Notes under the pieces: model-generated
Database searches by the model: none
What the model was told of the DNA's origin: nothing
What the model saw: the letters and a program-made list of their open reading frames with translations, nothing else
NCBI GenBank assembly: GCA_004298065.1
Contig: SCRL01000011.1
Location: 1-33,921 of the forward strand
Reading direction: 5' to 3'
From: Gammaproteobacteria bacterium
Lineage (GTDB): Bacteria > Pseudomonadota > Gammaproteobacteria > Acidiferrobacterales > Sulfurifustaceae
Length of the DNA: 33,921 nt
Position numbers and translations under genes: made by a program
Shown: positions 1 through 11,267 of the stretch, one piece after another
How positions within the stretch are numbered: the first letter of the stretch is position 1
Layout: every line of letters begins with the position of its first letter

Positions 1-1391
1 TCGCCGAGGAAGGTCAGGCGCACCTCGCCGGTGGGGCCGTTACGTTGCTTGGCGATGATGACGTCGGCCGTGCCCTTGTCCTGGCTCTCCTTGTTGTAGA
101 CCTCGTCGCGGTAGATGAACAGGATCACGTCCGCGTCCTGTTCGATGGCGCCGGATTCGCGCAGGTCGGACATCACCGGGCGCTTGTCCGTGCGGCTCTC
201 GACCGAGCGGTTCAACTGTGACATGGCGATCAGCGGCACTTCCAGTTCCTTGGCCAGCCCCTTGAGCGAGCGGGTGATGTTGGAGATCTCGGTGGCGCGG
301 TTTTCCTCGGTTTCGGTGGACTGCATCAGCTGCAGGTAGTCCACGATGATCATGCCGAGGCCGTGTTCGCGTTTCAGGCGCCGGGCGCGGGCGCGCAGCT
401 CCATCGGCGTGATGCCGGCGGTGTCGTCGATGTACAGCGGCGCGTCATTCAGCAGGCTCACGGCCGAGGTCAGGCGCGGCCAATCGTCGTCGTCGAGCTT
501 GCCGGTACGCACCTTGTGGGCGTTGATGCGGCCGAGCGAGGCCATCATGCGCATGGCCAGCTGCGAACCGGGCATTTCCAGGCTGAAAATCGCCACCGGG
601 GTCTTGTGGCCGACGGCGGCGTTCTCGGCGATGTTCATGGCGAGCGAGGTTTTGCCCATGGACGGGCGGCCGGCGATGATGACGAGGTCGCCGGCCTGCA
701 GGCCCGAGGTCATGCCGTCGAGGTCGGTGAAACCCGTGGGCACGCCGGTGTACGGCGACTCCGAGCGGAACAACTGGTCGATGCGGTCCACCGCCTGCGT
801 CAGCAGTGTGTTGATCGGCTGGAACGTGCCGCGTCGATGGCCGGTCTCGCTGATTTCGAGGATGCGTTCCTCGGCGCGATCGAGCACCTCTTGCGCGTTC
901 AAGCCTTCGGGGCTGTAGGCCGCGGCGCTGATCTCGCCGCTCGCCTGGATCAGGCGGCGCAGGATCGCGCGCTCGCGCACGATCGCGGCGTAGGCGGCGA
1001 TGTTGGCCGCGCTCGGGGTGTTGTTGGCCAGGCTGCCGAGGTAGGCGAGGCCGCCGGCCTGTTCCAGCTCGCCGTGCTTCTCGAGATGCCCGGCGACGGT
1101 GACGACGTCGGCCGGCGTGCCTGCCTGGCACAGCGTAGCGACGGCGTTGAAGATGAGGCGGTGCTCGCGCCGGTAGAAATCGTCGGCGACGAGCGCGTCG
1201 GCGATGCGGTCGAAGCTGGTGTTGTCGAGCAGCAGGCCGCCGAGCACGGACTGCTCGGCCTCGATGTGCTGCGGCGGAACCTTGAGCACCTCGGTCGAGG
1301 TGTCACCGCCACGCCTGGAAAAGGCCCGCTCCTCCACCGGTTCCCTCTCGTTGTTCTGGCCGTCCGCGGACGCGGACGGACGCAAGGGCAT
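1..1391 (-). CDS. dnaB: Replicative DNA helicase DnaB (3' end cut by window edge)
   Basis: DnaB is the hexameric helicase that unwinds DNA at the replication fork and recruits primase. The N-terminal domain begins with the family motif VPPQHIEAEQSVLGGLLLDN. The RecA-like domain carries Walker A (GRPSMGKTS), the DYLQLM Walker B region and SDLRESGAIEQDAD. The reading frame runs off the left edge at GPTGEVRLTFLG, so only roughly the last 15 residues are missing. I placed the start at an ATG that has no clear ribosome binding site. A GTG at 1337, preceded by AGAGGG, is a credible alternative that shortens the N-terminus by 18 residues. It follows rplI, the usual order in gammaproteobacteria. Confidence 0.95.
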   Translation of the reverse strand, partial: MPLRPSASADGQNNEREPVEERAFSRRGGDTSTEVLKVPPQHIEAEQSVLGGLLLDNTSFDRIADALVADDFYRREHRLIFNAVATLCQAGTPADVVTVAGHLEKHGELEQAGGLAYLGSLANNTPSAANIAAYAAIVRERAILRRLIQASGEISAAAYSPEGLNAQEVLDRAEERILEISETGHRRGTFQPINTLLTQAVDRIDQLFRSESPYTGVPTGFTDLDGMTSGLQAGDLVIIAGRPSMGKTSLAMNIAENAAVGHKTPVAIFSLEMPGSQLAMRMMASLGRINAHKVRTGKLDDDDWPRLTSAVSLLNDAPLYIDDTAGITPMELRARARRLKREHGLGMIIVDYLQLMQSTETEENRATEISNITRSLKGLAKELEVPLIAMSQLNRSVESRTDKRPVMSDLRESGAIEQDADVILFIYRDEVYNKESQDKGTADVIIAKQRNGPTGEVRLTFLG

Positions 1392-1412
1392 TATGTACCA
1401 CGAATCGGCGCG

Positions 1413-1446
1413 CTGTCATCGGGCCGCTCGTCGCGGCCCTTGACAG
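1413..1446. other. Hairpin in the rplI-dnaB gap
   Basis: Inner arms GGGCCGC/GCGGCCC close a five-base loop, and outer arms CTGTCA/TGACAG extend the stem. No run of T follows on either strand, so it is not a standard intrinsic terminator. By position it may be an RNA processing site or a partial attenuator that lowers dnaB expression relative to the ribosomal genes. That role is inference. Confidence 0.55.
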
Positions 1447-1456
1447 GAAAAAAGCG

Positions 1457-1906
1457 TTATTTCTCGCCGACGACCGAGACGATGATCTTGAGGTTGACTT
1501 CCGGATGCAGCGAGATCGACACCTCGTGGTCGCCGACGTCCTTGATCGGACCGCGGTCGAAGTGCACCTCGGACTTCTCCAGGGCGTAGCCGGCTTCGTG
1601 CATGGCGTCGCACACGTCCTTGATGCCGACCGAGCCGAAGAGTTTGCCCTCTTCGCCGATCTTGCGCACGATTTGCACCGTCGCACCGGTCATCTTCTCG
1701 GCGCGCGCCTGGGCGGTGGAGAGCGCCTCGTTCGCGGCCTTTTCGAGCTCGGCACGGCGCGCCTCGAACTTGGCGCGGTTCTCGGCGGTGGCGTACACCG
1801 CCTTGCCGTAGGGAATCAGGAAATTGCGCGCAAAGCCCGACTTCACCTTCACCTGCTCGCCCAGCGAGCCGAGGTTGCGCACCTTCTCAAGCAGAATGAC
1901 TTCCAT
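1457..1906 (-). CDS. rplI: 50S ribosomal protein L9
   Basis: L9 binds 23S rRNA at the base of the L1 stalk and helps hold the reading frame. The protein has 149 residues, the usual size. Its N-terminal RNA-binding domain opens MEVILLEKVRNLGSLGEQV and contains GFARNFLIPYGKA. A charged linker helix and the C-terminal domain ending in NLKIIVSVVGEK follow. The start has a good ribosome binding site (AAGGAG, seven bases upstream). It lies 16 bases after rpsR in the rpsF-rpsR-rplI-dnaB set. Confidence 0.98.
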   Translation of the reverse strand: MEVILLEKVRNLGSLGEQVKVKSGFARNFLIPYGKAVYATAENRAKFEARRAELEKAANEALSTAQARAEKMTGATVQIVRKIGEEGKLFGSVGIKDVCDAMHEAGYALEKSEVHFDRGPIKDVGDHEVSISLHPEVNLKIIVSVVGEK

Positions 1907-1922
1907 GGGTTCGCTCCTTCGC

Positions 1923-2147
1923 TCAGTGGCTGTCGCAGTACGGCATCAGCGCCAGGAAGCGCGCGTACTTGATGGCGCGCGTCAGCTGGCGCTGGTAGCG
2001 CGCCTTGGTGCCGGTGTTGCGGCACGGGGTGATGCGGCCGGTCTCGCTCACGTACTGCTTGAGTACGGCGATATCCTTGTAGTCGATCTCGACGACCTTC
2101 TCCGCGGTGAAGCGGCAGAATTTCTTGCGCCGGAAAAAACGGGACAT
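1923..2147 (-). CDS. rpsR: 30S ribosomal protein S18
   Basis: S18 pairs with S6 on the platform of the small subunit. The 74-residue protein has the family core, including [20 protein letters not shown] and the basic stretch [21 protein letters not shown] ribosome binding site (AGGAG) precedes the ATG. It sits 27 bases after rpsF. In E. coli priB lies between rpsF and rpsR; here nothing lies between them. Confidence 0.98.
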   Translation of the reverse strand: MSRFFRRKKFCRFTAEKVVEIDYKDIAVLKQYVSETGRITPCRNTGTKARYQRQLTRAIKYARFLALMPYCDSH

Positions 2148-2174
2148 GGTGTGTGCTCCTGAAATCGTGTGGGA

Positions 2175-2585
2175 TCAGACGACGGCGTCGGCCATGGGCG
2201 CGTCGTCGCCCACGCGGCCTTCGGCGGCGCGCTCTTCCTGCTGCTTCTCCTTCAGCATCGGCGAGGGCTCGGTGACCGGACCCTTGCGGCTGATGACAAG
2301 CGAGCGCAGCACGGCGTCGCTGAACTTGAACGAGGATTCGAGCTCGCGCAGCGTTTCGAGCGGGCACTCGACGTTCATCAGAACGTAGTGCGCCTTGTGG
2401 ATCTTGTTGATGGGATAGGCGAGCTGGCGGCGGCCCCAGTCTTCCTGACGGTGGACCTTGCCGTTCGCGGCCTCGACGATGGAGCGGTAACGCTCGATCA
2501 TCGCGGGCACCTGCTCGCTCTGGTCCGGATGAACCAGAAACACGATTTCATAATGACGCATGCAACACTCCTTATGGATAAACAT
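2175..2585 (-). CDS. rpsF: 30S ribosomal protein S6
   Basis: S6 forms a dimer with S18 on the 30S platform. The family start [19 protein letters not shown] and the core [20 protein letters not shown] are present. The protein has 136 residues with an acidic, Glu-rich tail after the core fold ([13 protein letters not shown]), as in E. coli, where the S6 tail is the target of RimK glutamylation. AAGGAG precedes the chosen ATG; an in-frame upstream codon would add only MFIHKECC. It is the first gene of the rpsF-rpsR-rplI-dnaB unit. Confidence 0.98.
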   Translation of the reverse strand: MFIHKECCMRHYEIVFLVHPDQSEQVPAMIERYRSIVEAANGKVHRQEDWGRRQLAYPINKIHKAHYVLMNVECPLETLRELESSFKFSDAVLRSLVISRKGPVTEPSPMLKEKQQEERAAEGRVGDDAPMADAVV

Positions 2586-2625
2586 CAGCCTCCCGTGCCG
2601 TTTTGTCGTTATTTTGCGGCCGGTG

Positions 2626-2657
2626 AGGCAAGGAACCCCGAATCGGGGCGACTGCCT
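2626..2657 (-). promoter_or_regulatory. Structured rpsF leader, possible S6:S18 binding motif
   Basis: In the leader RNA, arms AGGCA/TGCCT and CCCCG/CGGGG form a two-step stem separated by an asymmetric internal loop, with CACCGG just downstream. Many bacteria have an rpsF leader hairpin bound by the S6:S18 dimer for feedback control. Position and shape fit this, but I did not verify the conserved bulge. Confidence 0.4.
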
Positions 2658-2674
2658 ACTTCAAAGAGCGGCGG

Positions 2675-2703
2675 ATTCTATACGGATTTTACCGCCCTGC
2701 CAA
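2675..2703 (-). promoter_or_regulatory. Candidate sigma-70 promoter for rpsF
   Basis: TTGGCA (2698-2703) and TAGAAT (2675-2680) are separated by exactly 17 bases on the minus strand, about 90 bases ahead of rpsF. This would place the start of transcription just before the structured leader. Confidence 0.6.
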
Positions 2704-2808
2704 CAGGCCGGGGCTTGCGAACTCCTTGAAAATCAGCGGATTTACTGACGTTCGCCGGCCGGTGGGCTGCATTCCGGACGCCTGGCAACCCTTGCCGGCG
2801 AACCACCC

Positions 2809-4713
<1,905 letters not shown>

Positions 4714-4765
4714 GGCGGGATTTGGGCGCGACGCCGATAGACGGCCAAAACGCGCGCTGGGCGTT

Positions 4766-5503
4766 TCAACCTTTGCGCTGGCGCACGGCCTCGAACAGGC
4801 AGATACCGGTGGCCACCGAGACATTCAGGCTCGCCACCGCCCCGGCCATGGGGATGCCCACCAGCACGTCGCAATGTTCGCGCGTCAGGCGCCGCAGGCC
4901 CTTGCCCTCGCCGCCCAGCACCAGCGCCAGCGGGCCGTTGAGGTCGGCCCGGTAGAGTTCGGTCTCGGCGTCCTGGGTCGCACCGACCAGCCAGATACCC
5001 CGTTGCTTGAGGTCGTCGAGGCAACGCGCCAGGTTCGTGACCTGGAAGAACGGCACCGACTCGGCGGCGCCGGCGGCGGCGCGCCGGGCCACGGGCGAGA
5101 GCGGCGCGGAATTGTCGCGCGGTACGATCACGGCGTGCGCGCCCGCGGCCTCGGCCGAGCGCAGGCAGGCGCCGAGGTTGTGCGGGTCCTGCACGCCGTC
5201 GAGCACCAGCAGCAGCGGTGCGCCGGTCAGGGCATCGAGAAATTCGCCGAGGTCCTCCGCGCGTCGCACCGCGGTTTCCTGTACGCGCGCGGCCACGCCC
5301 TGGTGGCGCTCGCCGGCCATGCGGTCGAGCGTCGCGCGCGGCACCTGGTGCACCTTGATATCGGCGTCGCGCGCGGCGGAAAGAATTTCGCCGAGCCGCC
5401 GGTCGCGGCGTTCGCGGCTCACCCACAGCGCCTGCACGCGCTCGGGACTGCGCGTGAGCGCGGCGAGGACGGCGTGGATACCGGTAATAAGTTCTTCTGA
5501 CAT
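4766..5503 (-). CDS. rlmB: 23S rRNA (guanosine-2'-O-)-methyltransferase RlmB
   Basis: RlmB is a SPOUT-fold enzyme that methylates G2251 in the 23S rRNA P-loop using S-adenosylmethionine. The start MSEELITGIHAVLAAL begins the substrate-binding domain. The catalytic knot motifs follow: LDGVQDPHNLGACLRSAEAAG, LVLGGEGKGLRRLTRE and IPMAGAVASLNVSVATGI. At 245 residues it has the family size. Longer in-frame starts would lie inside the upstream repeat and are rejected. The rnr-rlmB order is conserved in gammaproteobacteria, but here a 474-base repeat separates the two. Confidence 0.95.
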   Translation of the reverse strand: MSEELITGIHAVLAALTRSPERVQALWVSRERRDRRLGEILSAARDADIKVHQVPRATLDRMAGERHQGVAARVQETAVRRAEDLGEFLDALTGAPLLLVLDGVQDPHNLGACLRSAEAAGAHAVIVPRDNSAPLSPVARRAAAGAAESVPFFQVTNLARCLDDLKQRGIWLVGATQDAETELYRADLNGPLALVLGGEGKGLRRLTREHCDVLVGIPMAGAVASLNVSVATGICLFEAVRQRKG

Positions 5504-5566
5504 TTTCTTACGGCGGAGTTTATCAGCTGCTAGCGAAATGCTCTGCTCAACAGATAAAGGTCTCGT

Positions 5567-6040
5567 GCGCCCTCCGGGCGCGTATATGAGCGGGCTCCCG
5601 CGCCCGCACGGCGGGTTCCTTTCTTTGCTCGTGCAAAGCAAGGAACCAAAGAAAGCACGTATACACCCATTTGGCCGTGCCCCGCCGTTATGCCGGCACA
5701 GCAGCACCACTGCACTCGGCGCGCCATACGGGGCCCGGGTACAGCTTCCGTGGTTTGGCGCTGTTGCTGTTTAGCCCCGTAGGCGTGCGAGCGTCGAGGA
5801 AAGGCCGAAGTCGAGCCCAACGGGGTGCAGCATGGATGCTGCGCGTGCGCATCCGGCGCAGGGATGCGCCGTATGCGCACCTCCTGAGGCCGACCAGAGA
5901 CGCGAGGGACCGGCGTTGTCTGCCGGCGAGCCTTCCGGGGCAAGATGGCTTTGGTGACTTTCCCCGAAAGGAAAGTCACCCGGGGGTGCAGGGGGCGGAG
6001 CAACCCCGCAATTAGCTTTTCAATCGCGCCCGAAGGGCGC
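5567..6040. repeat. Large intergenic hairpin repeat, copy 1
   Basis: This copy fills almost all of the rnr-rlmB gap. Its ends are small GC hairpins (GCGCCC-loop-GGGCGC at 5567-5581 and 6026-6040). Inside are a 15-base stem at 5614-5647 (14 of 15 paired) and a perfect 11-base stem, GGTGACTTTCC/GGAAAGTCACC, at 5953-5980. Blocks such as GCGCCATACGGGGCC, TTTAGCCCCGTAGGCG and the bases around CAAGATGGC recur in reverse order and on the other strand at 20005-20568. Short open frames inside have no ribosome binding sites or recognisable domains and are not called as genes. Confidence 0.85.
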
Positions 6041-6054
6041 ACAAGACCAAAGCC

Positions 6055-8316
6055 TCAGCGCCGACGCTTACGTCGGCGCTTGCCCCTTCTCCCTCCCTCT
6101 CCTCCCTCCGGACGCCTTCCCCGTTCACCCGCCGGCGCACGCGGTTCCACCTGCGCCAGTTCGAAATCGATCCGCGCTTCGTCCAGGTTCACCCGCACGA
6201 CCTTGACCTTCACCTTGTCGCCGAGGCGGTACACCTTGCGCGTGCGCTCGCCCATGAGGCGGTGCTTGCCCTGCTCGTAATGGAAATAGTCGTTGCCGAG
6301 GGCGGTGATGTGCACCAGGCCGTCTATAAAGATGTCCGTCAACTCGACGAAGATGCCGAAGTTGGTCACGCCGCTGATGACGCCGTCGAACTCGCCGCCG
6401 ATGTGCTCCATCATGTACTCGGCCTTGAGCCAGCGGACCACGTCGCGCGTGGCCTCGTCGGCGCGGCGCTCGGTCATGGAACAGTGGTCGCTCGCCTCCT
6501 GCATGCGCTCCGGCGTCATGTCGCACGGCCTGTTTTGCAACAGGCACTTGATGGCCCGATGCACCAGCAGGTCCGGGTAGCGCCGGATCGGCGAGGTGAA
6601 ATGCGTGTAGTGCGGAAAGCCGAGCGCGAAGTGACCGATGTTGTCCGGGCTGTACACCGCCTGCGAAAGCGAGCGCAGCAGCACCGTTTGGATCAGGCGC
6701 CAGTCCGGGCGCTTCTCCACGGCCTTCAAGAGCTTCGCGTAATGCCGTGCTTCGGGCGATTCGCCGCCGCCGAGCGATAACCCCAGCTCGGTCAGGAATT
6801 CACGCAGTTCCGTGAGCTTGTCCGGCGTCGGGCCCTCGTGAATGCGGTACGGCGCCGGGACCTTGTGTTTCTTCAGGTACTCGGCGGCGCAGACGTTGGC
6901 CGCGAGCATGCATTCCTCGATCAGCCGGTGCGCGTCGTTGCGGCTCGTCGGTTTGATCTCCCGGATCTTGCGGCTCTCGTCGAACACGATGCGCGTCTCG
7001 GGAATCTCGAAATCCACGGCGCCGCGTTCCAAACGCGCCGCGTGCAGTATCTTGAACAGCGCATAGAGACTGTCCAGATGCGGCACGACCGCGGCATAGT
7101 CGCGTCGCAATGCCTCGTTGTTGTCCACCAGCATGGCCGCGACCTTGGTGTAGGTCAGGCGCGCGTGCGAGCGCATGATGCCTTCGTGGAAACGGTAAGT
7201 GCGGATATTCCCCTGCGGGCCGATGTGCATCTCGCACACCATGCACAGCCGGTCCACGTGCGGGTTGATCGAGCACAGGCCGTTCGAGAGTTCCTCCGGC
7301 AGCATCGGAATCACGTGCTGCGGGAAATACACCGAGTTGCCGCGGCTCGCGCCCTCGCGCTCCAGCGCCATGCCGGGTTTCACGTAATGCGACACGTCGG
7401 CGATGGCGACCAGCAGCCGGAAGCCCTTGCCGTCGCGCTCGCAATACACGGCGTCATCGAAGTCGCGCGCGTCCTCGCCGTCGATGGTGACGAGCGGCAC
7501 GTTGCGCAAATCCAGCCGGCCCTGCGCCGCCTCGGGCGGCACCGTCGGCGTGAACGTCTCGGCCTCACGGCGCACATCCACCGGCCATTCGTGCGGGATG
7601 TCGTGATTGCGGATGGCGATCTCGATCTCCATGCCGGGCGCCATGTGTTCGCCGAGCACTTCGACGACCCGGCCCACGGGCCCGGCGCGGCGCGTCGGCG
7701 GCTGCGTAATCTCGGCCACCACAATCTGGCCTTCGCGCGCCCCGCCCTCTTCGCCGGGCGGGATCAACACGTCCTGAGTGATGCGCCGATCCTCAGGCGC
7801 CACGAAGCCCATGCGCTGCGCGATCTTGTAGCGTCCGACCAGTTGCGTGCGCGCGCGCTCCAGCACTTCGATCACGGTGCCCTCGCGCCGGCCGCGCTGG
7901 TCCACGCCGGTGACACGCGCCATGACGCGGTCGCCGTGCATCACCGAACGCATCACCTGCGGCGGCAGGAACAGATCCTCGCCGTCCTCGTCGGGAACGA
8001 GGAAGCCGAAGCCGTCGGGGTGGCCGATGACGCGCCCGCGCACCATGTCCATCTTCTGCGGCAGGCCGTAGAGGCCGCGGCGGTTACGGTGCAGCTGGCC
8101 GTCGCGCTCCATCGCGCGCAACCGGCGCCCGAACGCATCGAGATCGCGCTCGCCGGACACGCCGAGCGCGGCGGCGATCTCCTCGAAGGCCATCAGTTCG
8201 CCGCGCTCGGCGAGCAGCTGCGTCACCGCCTCGCGCGAGGGCACGGGGAATTCGTATTTCTGCGCTTCGCGCGCAGCCATGGGGTCGTGCGTCGTGTCTT
8301 TGTTGCGCGTTGACAT
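6055..8316 (-). CDS. rnr: Ribonuclease R
   Basis: RNase R is a processive 3'-5' exoribonuclease of the RNB family that degrades structured RNA and acts in RNA quality control. The 753-residue product has an N-terminal winged-helix region (REAVTQLLAERGELMAFEEI) and cold-shock domains. The RNB domain carries the metal-binding stretch DGEDARDFDDAVY, and an S1 domain (EFDGVISGVTNFGIFVEL) follows. A lysine- and arginine-rich tail ends in RRGKRRRKRRR. The start was set at MSTRNKDTTH; the longer form would run up to the divergent tRNA-Leu. Confidence 0.97.
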   Translation of the reverse strand: MSTRNKDTTHDPMAAREAQKYEFPVPSREAVTQLLAERGELMAFEEIAAALGVSGERDLDAFGRRLRAMERDGQLHRNRRGLYGLPQKMDMVRGRVIGHPDGFGFLVPDEDGEDLFLPPQVMRSVMHGDRVMARVTGVDQRGRREGTVIEVLERARTQLVGRYKIAQRMGFVAPEDRRITQDVLIPPGEEGGAREGQIVVAEITQPPTRRAGPVGRVVEVLGEHMAPGMEIEIAIRNHDIPHEWPVDVRREAETFTPTVPPEAAQGRLDLRNVPLVTIDGEDARDFDDAVYCERDGKGFRLLVAIADVSHYVKPGMALEREGASRGNSVYFPQHVIPMLPEELSNGLCSINPHVDRLCMVCEMHIGPQGNIRTYRFHEGIMRSHARLTYTKVAAMLVDNNEALRRDYAAVVPHLDSLYALFKILHAARLERGAVDFEIPETRIVFDESRKIREIKPTSRNDAHRLIEECMLAANVCAAEYLKKHKVPAPYRIHEGPTPDKLTELREFLTELGLSLGGGESPEARHYAKLLKAVEKRPDWRLIQTVLLRSLSQAVYSPDNIGHFALGFPHYTHFTSPIRRYPDLLVHRAIKCLLQNRPCDMTPERMQEASDHCSMTERRADEATRDVVRWLKAEYMMEHIGGEFDGVISGVTNFGIFVELTDIFIDGLVHITALGNDYFHYEQGKHRLMGERTRKVYRLGDKVKVKVVRVNLDEARIDFELAQVEPRAPAGERGRRPEGGEGGRRGKRRRKRRR

Positions 8317-8359
8317 CGGTTTTTCCTGTCGGTAGAGTGCGCCGTCCTGCCGGGACCCG

Positions 8360-8365
8360 TATGAT
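8360..8365 (+). promoter_or_regulatory. Candidate -10 element for tRNA-Leu
   Basis: TATGAT lies 14 bases before the first tRNA base. No good -35 hexamer sits at the right distance, so the assignment is weak. The same stretch read on the other strand gives TATCAT and could serve rnr. Confidence 0.35.
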
Positions 8366-8379
8366 AACCGGGTTCGCAT

Positions 8380-8464
8380 GCCGAGGTGGCGGAATTGGTA
8401 GACGCGCTAGATTCAGGTTCTAGTGGGGAAACCCGTGGAGGTTCAAGTCCTCTCCTCGGTACCA
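8380..8464 (+). tRNA. tRNA-Leu (anticodon CAG)
   Basis: The acceptor arms GCCGAGG/CCTCGGT pair over seven positions with a terminal G-U. The D-arm GGCGGAATTGGTAGACGC is typical of leucine tRNAs. The anticodon arm CTAGA/TCTAG encloses TTCAGGT, so the anticodon is CAG (codon CUG). A variable arm and the T-arm containing GGTTCAAGTCC follow. The CCA end is encoded at 8462-8464. Confidence 0.97.
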
Positions 8465-8474
8465 AACTAAAGTA

Positions 8475-8508
8475 AAAAGCCGTCAGCCCGCTGCTGACGG
8501 CTTTTTTT
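8475..8508. terminator. Intrinsic terminator shared by tRNA-Leu and purA
   Basis: A perfect nine-base stem, GCCGTCAGC/GCTGACGGC, has a five-base loop, preceded by AAAAA and followed by seven T. It lies 10 bases after the tRNA and 17 bases past the purA stop, so it can act in both directions between these convergent genes. Confidence 0.9.
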
Positions 8509-8525
8509 ACGGCTGCCGCAAACGT

Positions 8526-9833
<1,308 letters not shown>

Positions 9834-9838
9834 TTACT

Positions 9839-11041
9839 TTATTTAATAGTCTCGATTACCCAACGCCCGCCCTTCTTCGCCAGCACCCGGTCGCAGCCGA
9901 GTTCGGACGCCGAGCACTTCTCGCCCGGCAGCCACATGACCACACGCTCGCCCCGGGTGCGCAGGTGCGCGACCTCGGCGAGCAGGTCCGGGTCCTCACT
10001 GTCGGGCGCGAGGATGCCGCTGAGCGGCGCCGTGGTCGTATCCGCAAGCTTCAACCACTGGCGCAGGTCGGCACCGAAGCCGGTCGCGGCGCGCTCGCGC
10101 CCGAACGCCTTGCCGATGCCGTCGTAGCGCCCGCCGCGAGCGATCGCACGCCCGTGTCCCGGCACGAACGCCGAGAACACCACGCCAGTGTAGTAGCGAT
10201 AGCCCGACAACTCGGCCAGGTCGAAATACAGCGCCGGCGTGCCGGGCTTGTGTGCCACGCGTGTCGCCACGGTGTCGAGCTCGGCGAGCGCCTGTTTCAC
10301 CTCCGCCGGCGCGCCTTTCAATTGCGCGCGCGCCTGTGCCAACACTTCCTGGCCGCCGCAGAGGTCGAGCAGACCGGCGATCATGCGCTTGGCCGCCGCC
10401 GGTGCGTCGTTCTCGGCGAGCAGGCTGTCCACATCGTTGCGCGCCTTGCGTTGCAGCGCGCTGAAAAGCTCGGCCTCGGCGGTGTTATCGAGCTTCGCTT
10501 GCGTCGCGAGCGCACGGAACACGCCGATGTGCCCGAGGTCGACATGCGCCTCGCGGATGTCGGCGAGCCGCAGCGCCTCGATCATGAGCGACAGGACTTC
10601 AGCATCGGCCTCGGGACCGGCGTGGCCGAACAACTCGGCGCCGAGCTGCAACGGCTCGCGCGCGCCCTCGAATTCGTCCGGACGCGTGCGCAATACGGAG
10701 CCCGCGTAGCACAACCGCACCGGCGCGTTGCGCTTCAGATAGTGCGCGTCGATGCGCGCCGCCTGCGGCGTCATGTCCGGGCGCACGCCCATGAGCCGGC
10801 CGGTCAGCTGGTCGGTGAGCTTGAACGTCTGCAGGTCGAGATCGCGGCCGGTGCCGGTGAGCAAGCTCTCGAGATACTCGATGAGCGGCGGCATGACGAG
10901 CTCGTAGCCCCACGACGCAAACAGGTCGAGCAGGCGCCGGCGCAGTGATTCGAGCCGGCGCGCTTCGTCCGGCAGGATCTCCTCGATCCCCTCGGGCAGC
11001 AGCCAGCGCTCGCGCGCGGCCTTCTTGTCGGTCGTGGCCAT
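9839..11041 (-). CDS. hisZ: ATP phosphoribosyltransferase regulatory subunit HisZ
   Basis: HisZ is a paralogue of histidyl-tRNA synthetase that pairs with a short-form HisG to allow the first step of histidine synthesis. The 400-residue protein opens with the HisZ-type WLLPEGIEEILPDEARRLE. It has a class II synthetase-like core (GRDLDLQTFKLTDQLTGRLMGVRPDMTPQ in part) and FDLAELSGYRYYTGVVFSAF, without a full tRNA-binding domain. Its presence implies that this organism has the short HisG form, unlike E. coli. The hisZ-purA adjacency is common in beta- and gammaproteobacteria. Confidence 0.93.
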   Translation of the reverse strand: MATTDKKAARERWLLPEGIEEILPDEARRLESLRRRLLDLFASWGYELVMPPLIEYLESLLTGTGRDLDLQTFKLTDQLTGRLMGVRPDMTPQAARIDAHYLKRNAPVRLCYAGSVLRTRPDEFEGAREPLQLGAELFGHAGPEADAEVLSLMIEALRLADIREAHVDLGHIGVFRALATQAKLDNTAEAELFSALQRKARNDVDSLLAENDAPAAAKRMIAGLLDLCGGQEVLAQARAQLKGAPAEVKQALAELDTVATRVAHKPGTPALYFDLAELSGYRYYTGVVFSAFVPGHGRAIARGGRYDGIGKAFGRERAATGFGADLRQWLKLADTTTAPLSGILAPDSEDPDLLAEVAHLRTRGERVVMWLPGEKCSASELGCDRVLAKKGGRWVIETIK

Positions 11042-11062
11042 GGTCGGACTAAAAACGGTTTG

Positions 11063-11251
11063 TCAGTGGTTAACGATATAGAGCAGCGCCAGCCCGAGCA
11101 ACATGCTGGTCAGGCCGGCGAACCGCAGCTGCGCGTCGCGCAGCTCGCTGATCGCCGCCAGCGCCCGCCGCATCCCGGCGGGATTGATGAACGGGAACAC
11201 CCCTTCGAGCACCAGCAGCAGGGCCAGGGCGACCGTGAGATCGTGCCACAT
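11063..11251 (-). CDS. DUF2065 (YjeT-like) small membrane protein
   Basis: This 62-residue protein has two hydrophobic segments: LTVALALLLVLEGVFPFINP near the start and LTSMLLGLALLYIV near the end. A short polar stretch, RRALAAISELRDAQLR, joins them. Length, content and position directly after hflC match the DUF2065/YjeT family of E. coli. Its function is unknown; the constant link to hflKC suggests a role at the inner membrane. Confidence 0.88.
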   Translation of the reverse strand: MWHDLTVALALLLVLEGVFPFINPAGMRRALAAISELRDAQLRFAGLTSMLLGLALLYIVNH

Positions 11252-11267
11252 GGCGTTCCACGACAGC

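Noticed and set aside
5530-6042. Possible small proteins inside repeat copy 1
   Set aside because: Frames lie across hairpins, are not kept in frame in copy 2, and lack ribosome binding sites.
6838-8313. Long plus-strand open frame opposite rnr (491 codons)
   Set aside because: High GC leaves antisense frames open; its translation is His/Arg/Ala-rich with no domain, and the minus strand encodes RNase R.
8310-8315. TTGACA as the -35 of tRNA-Leu
   Set aside because: It is more than 40 bases from the only plausible -10 and lies within the rnr start region.
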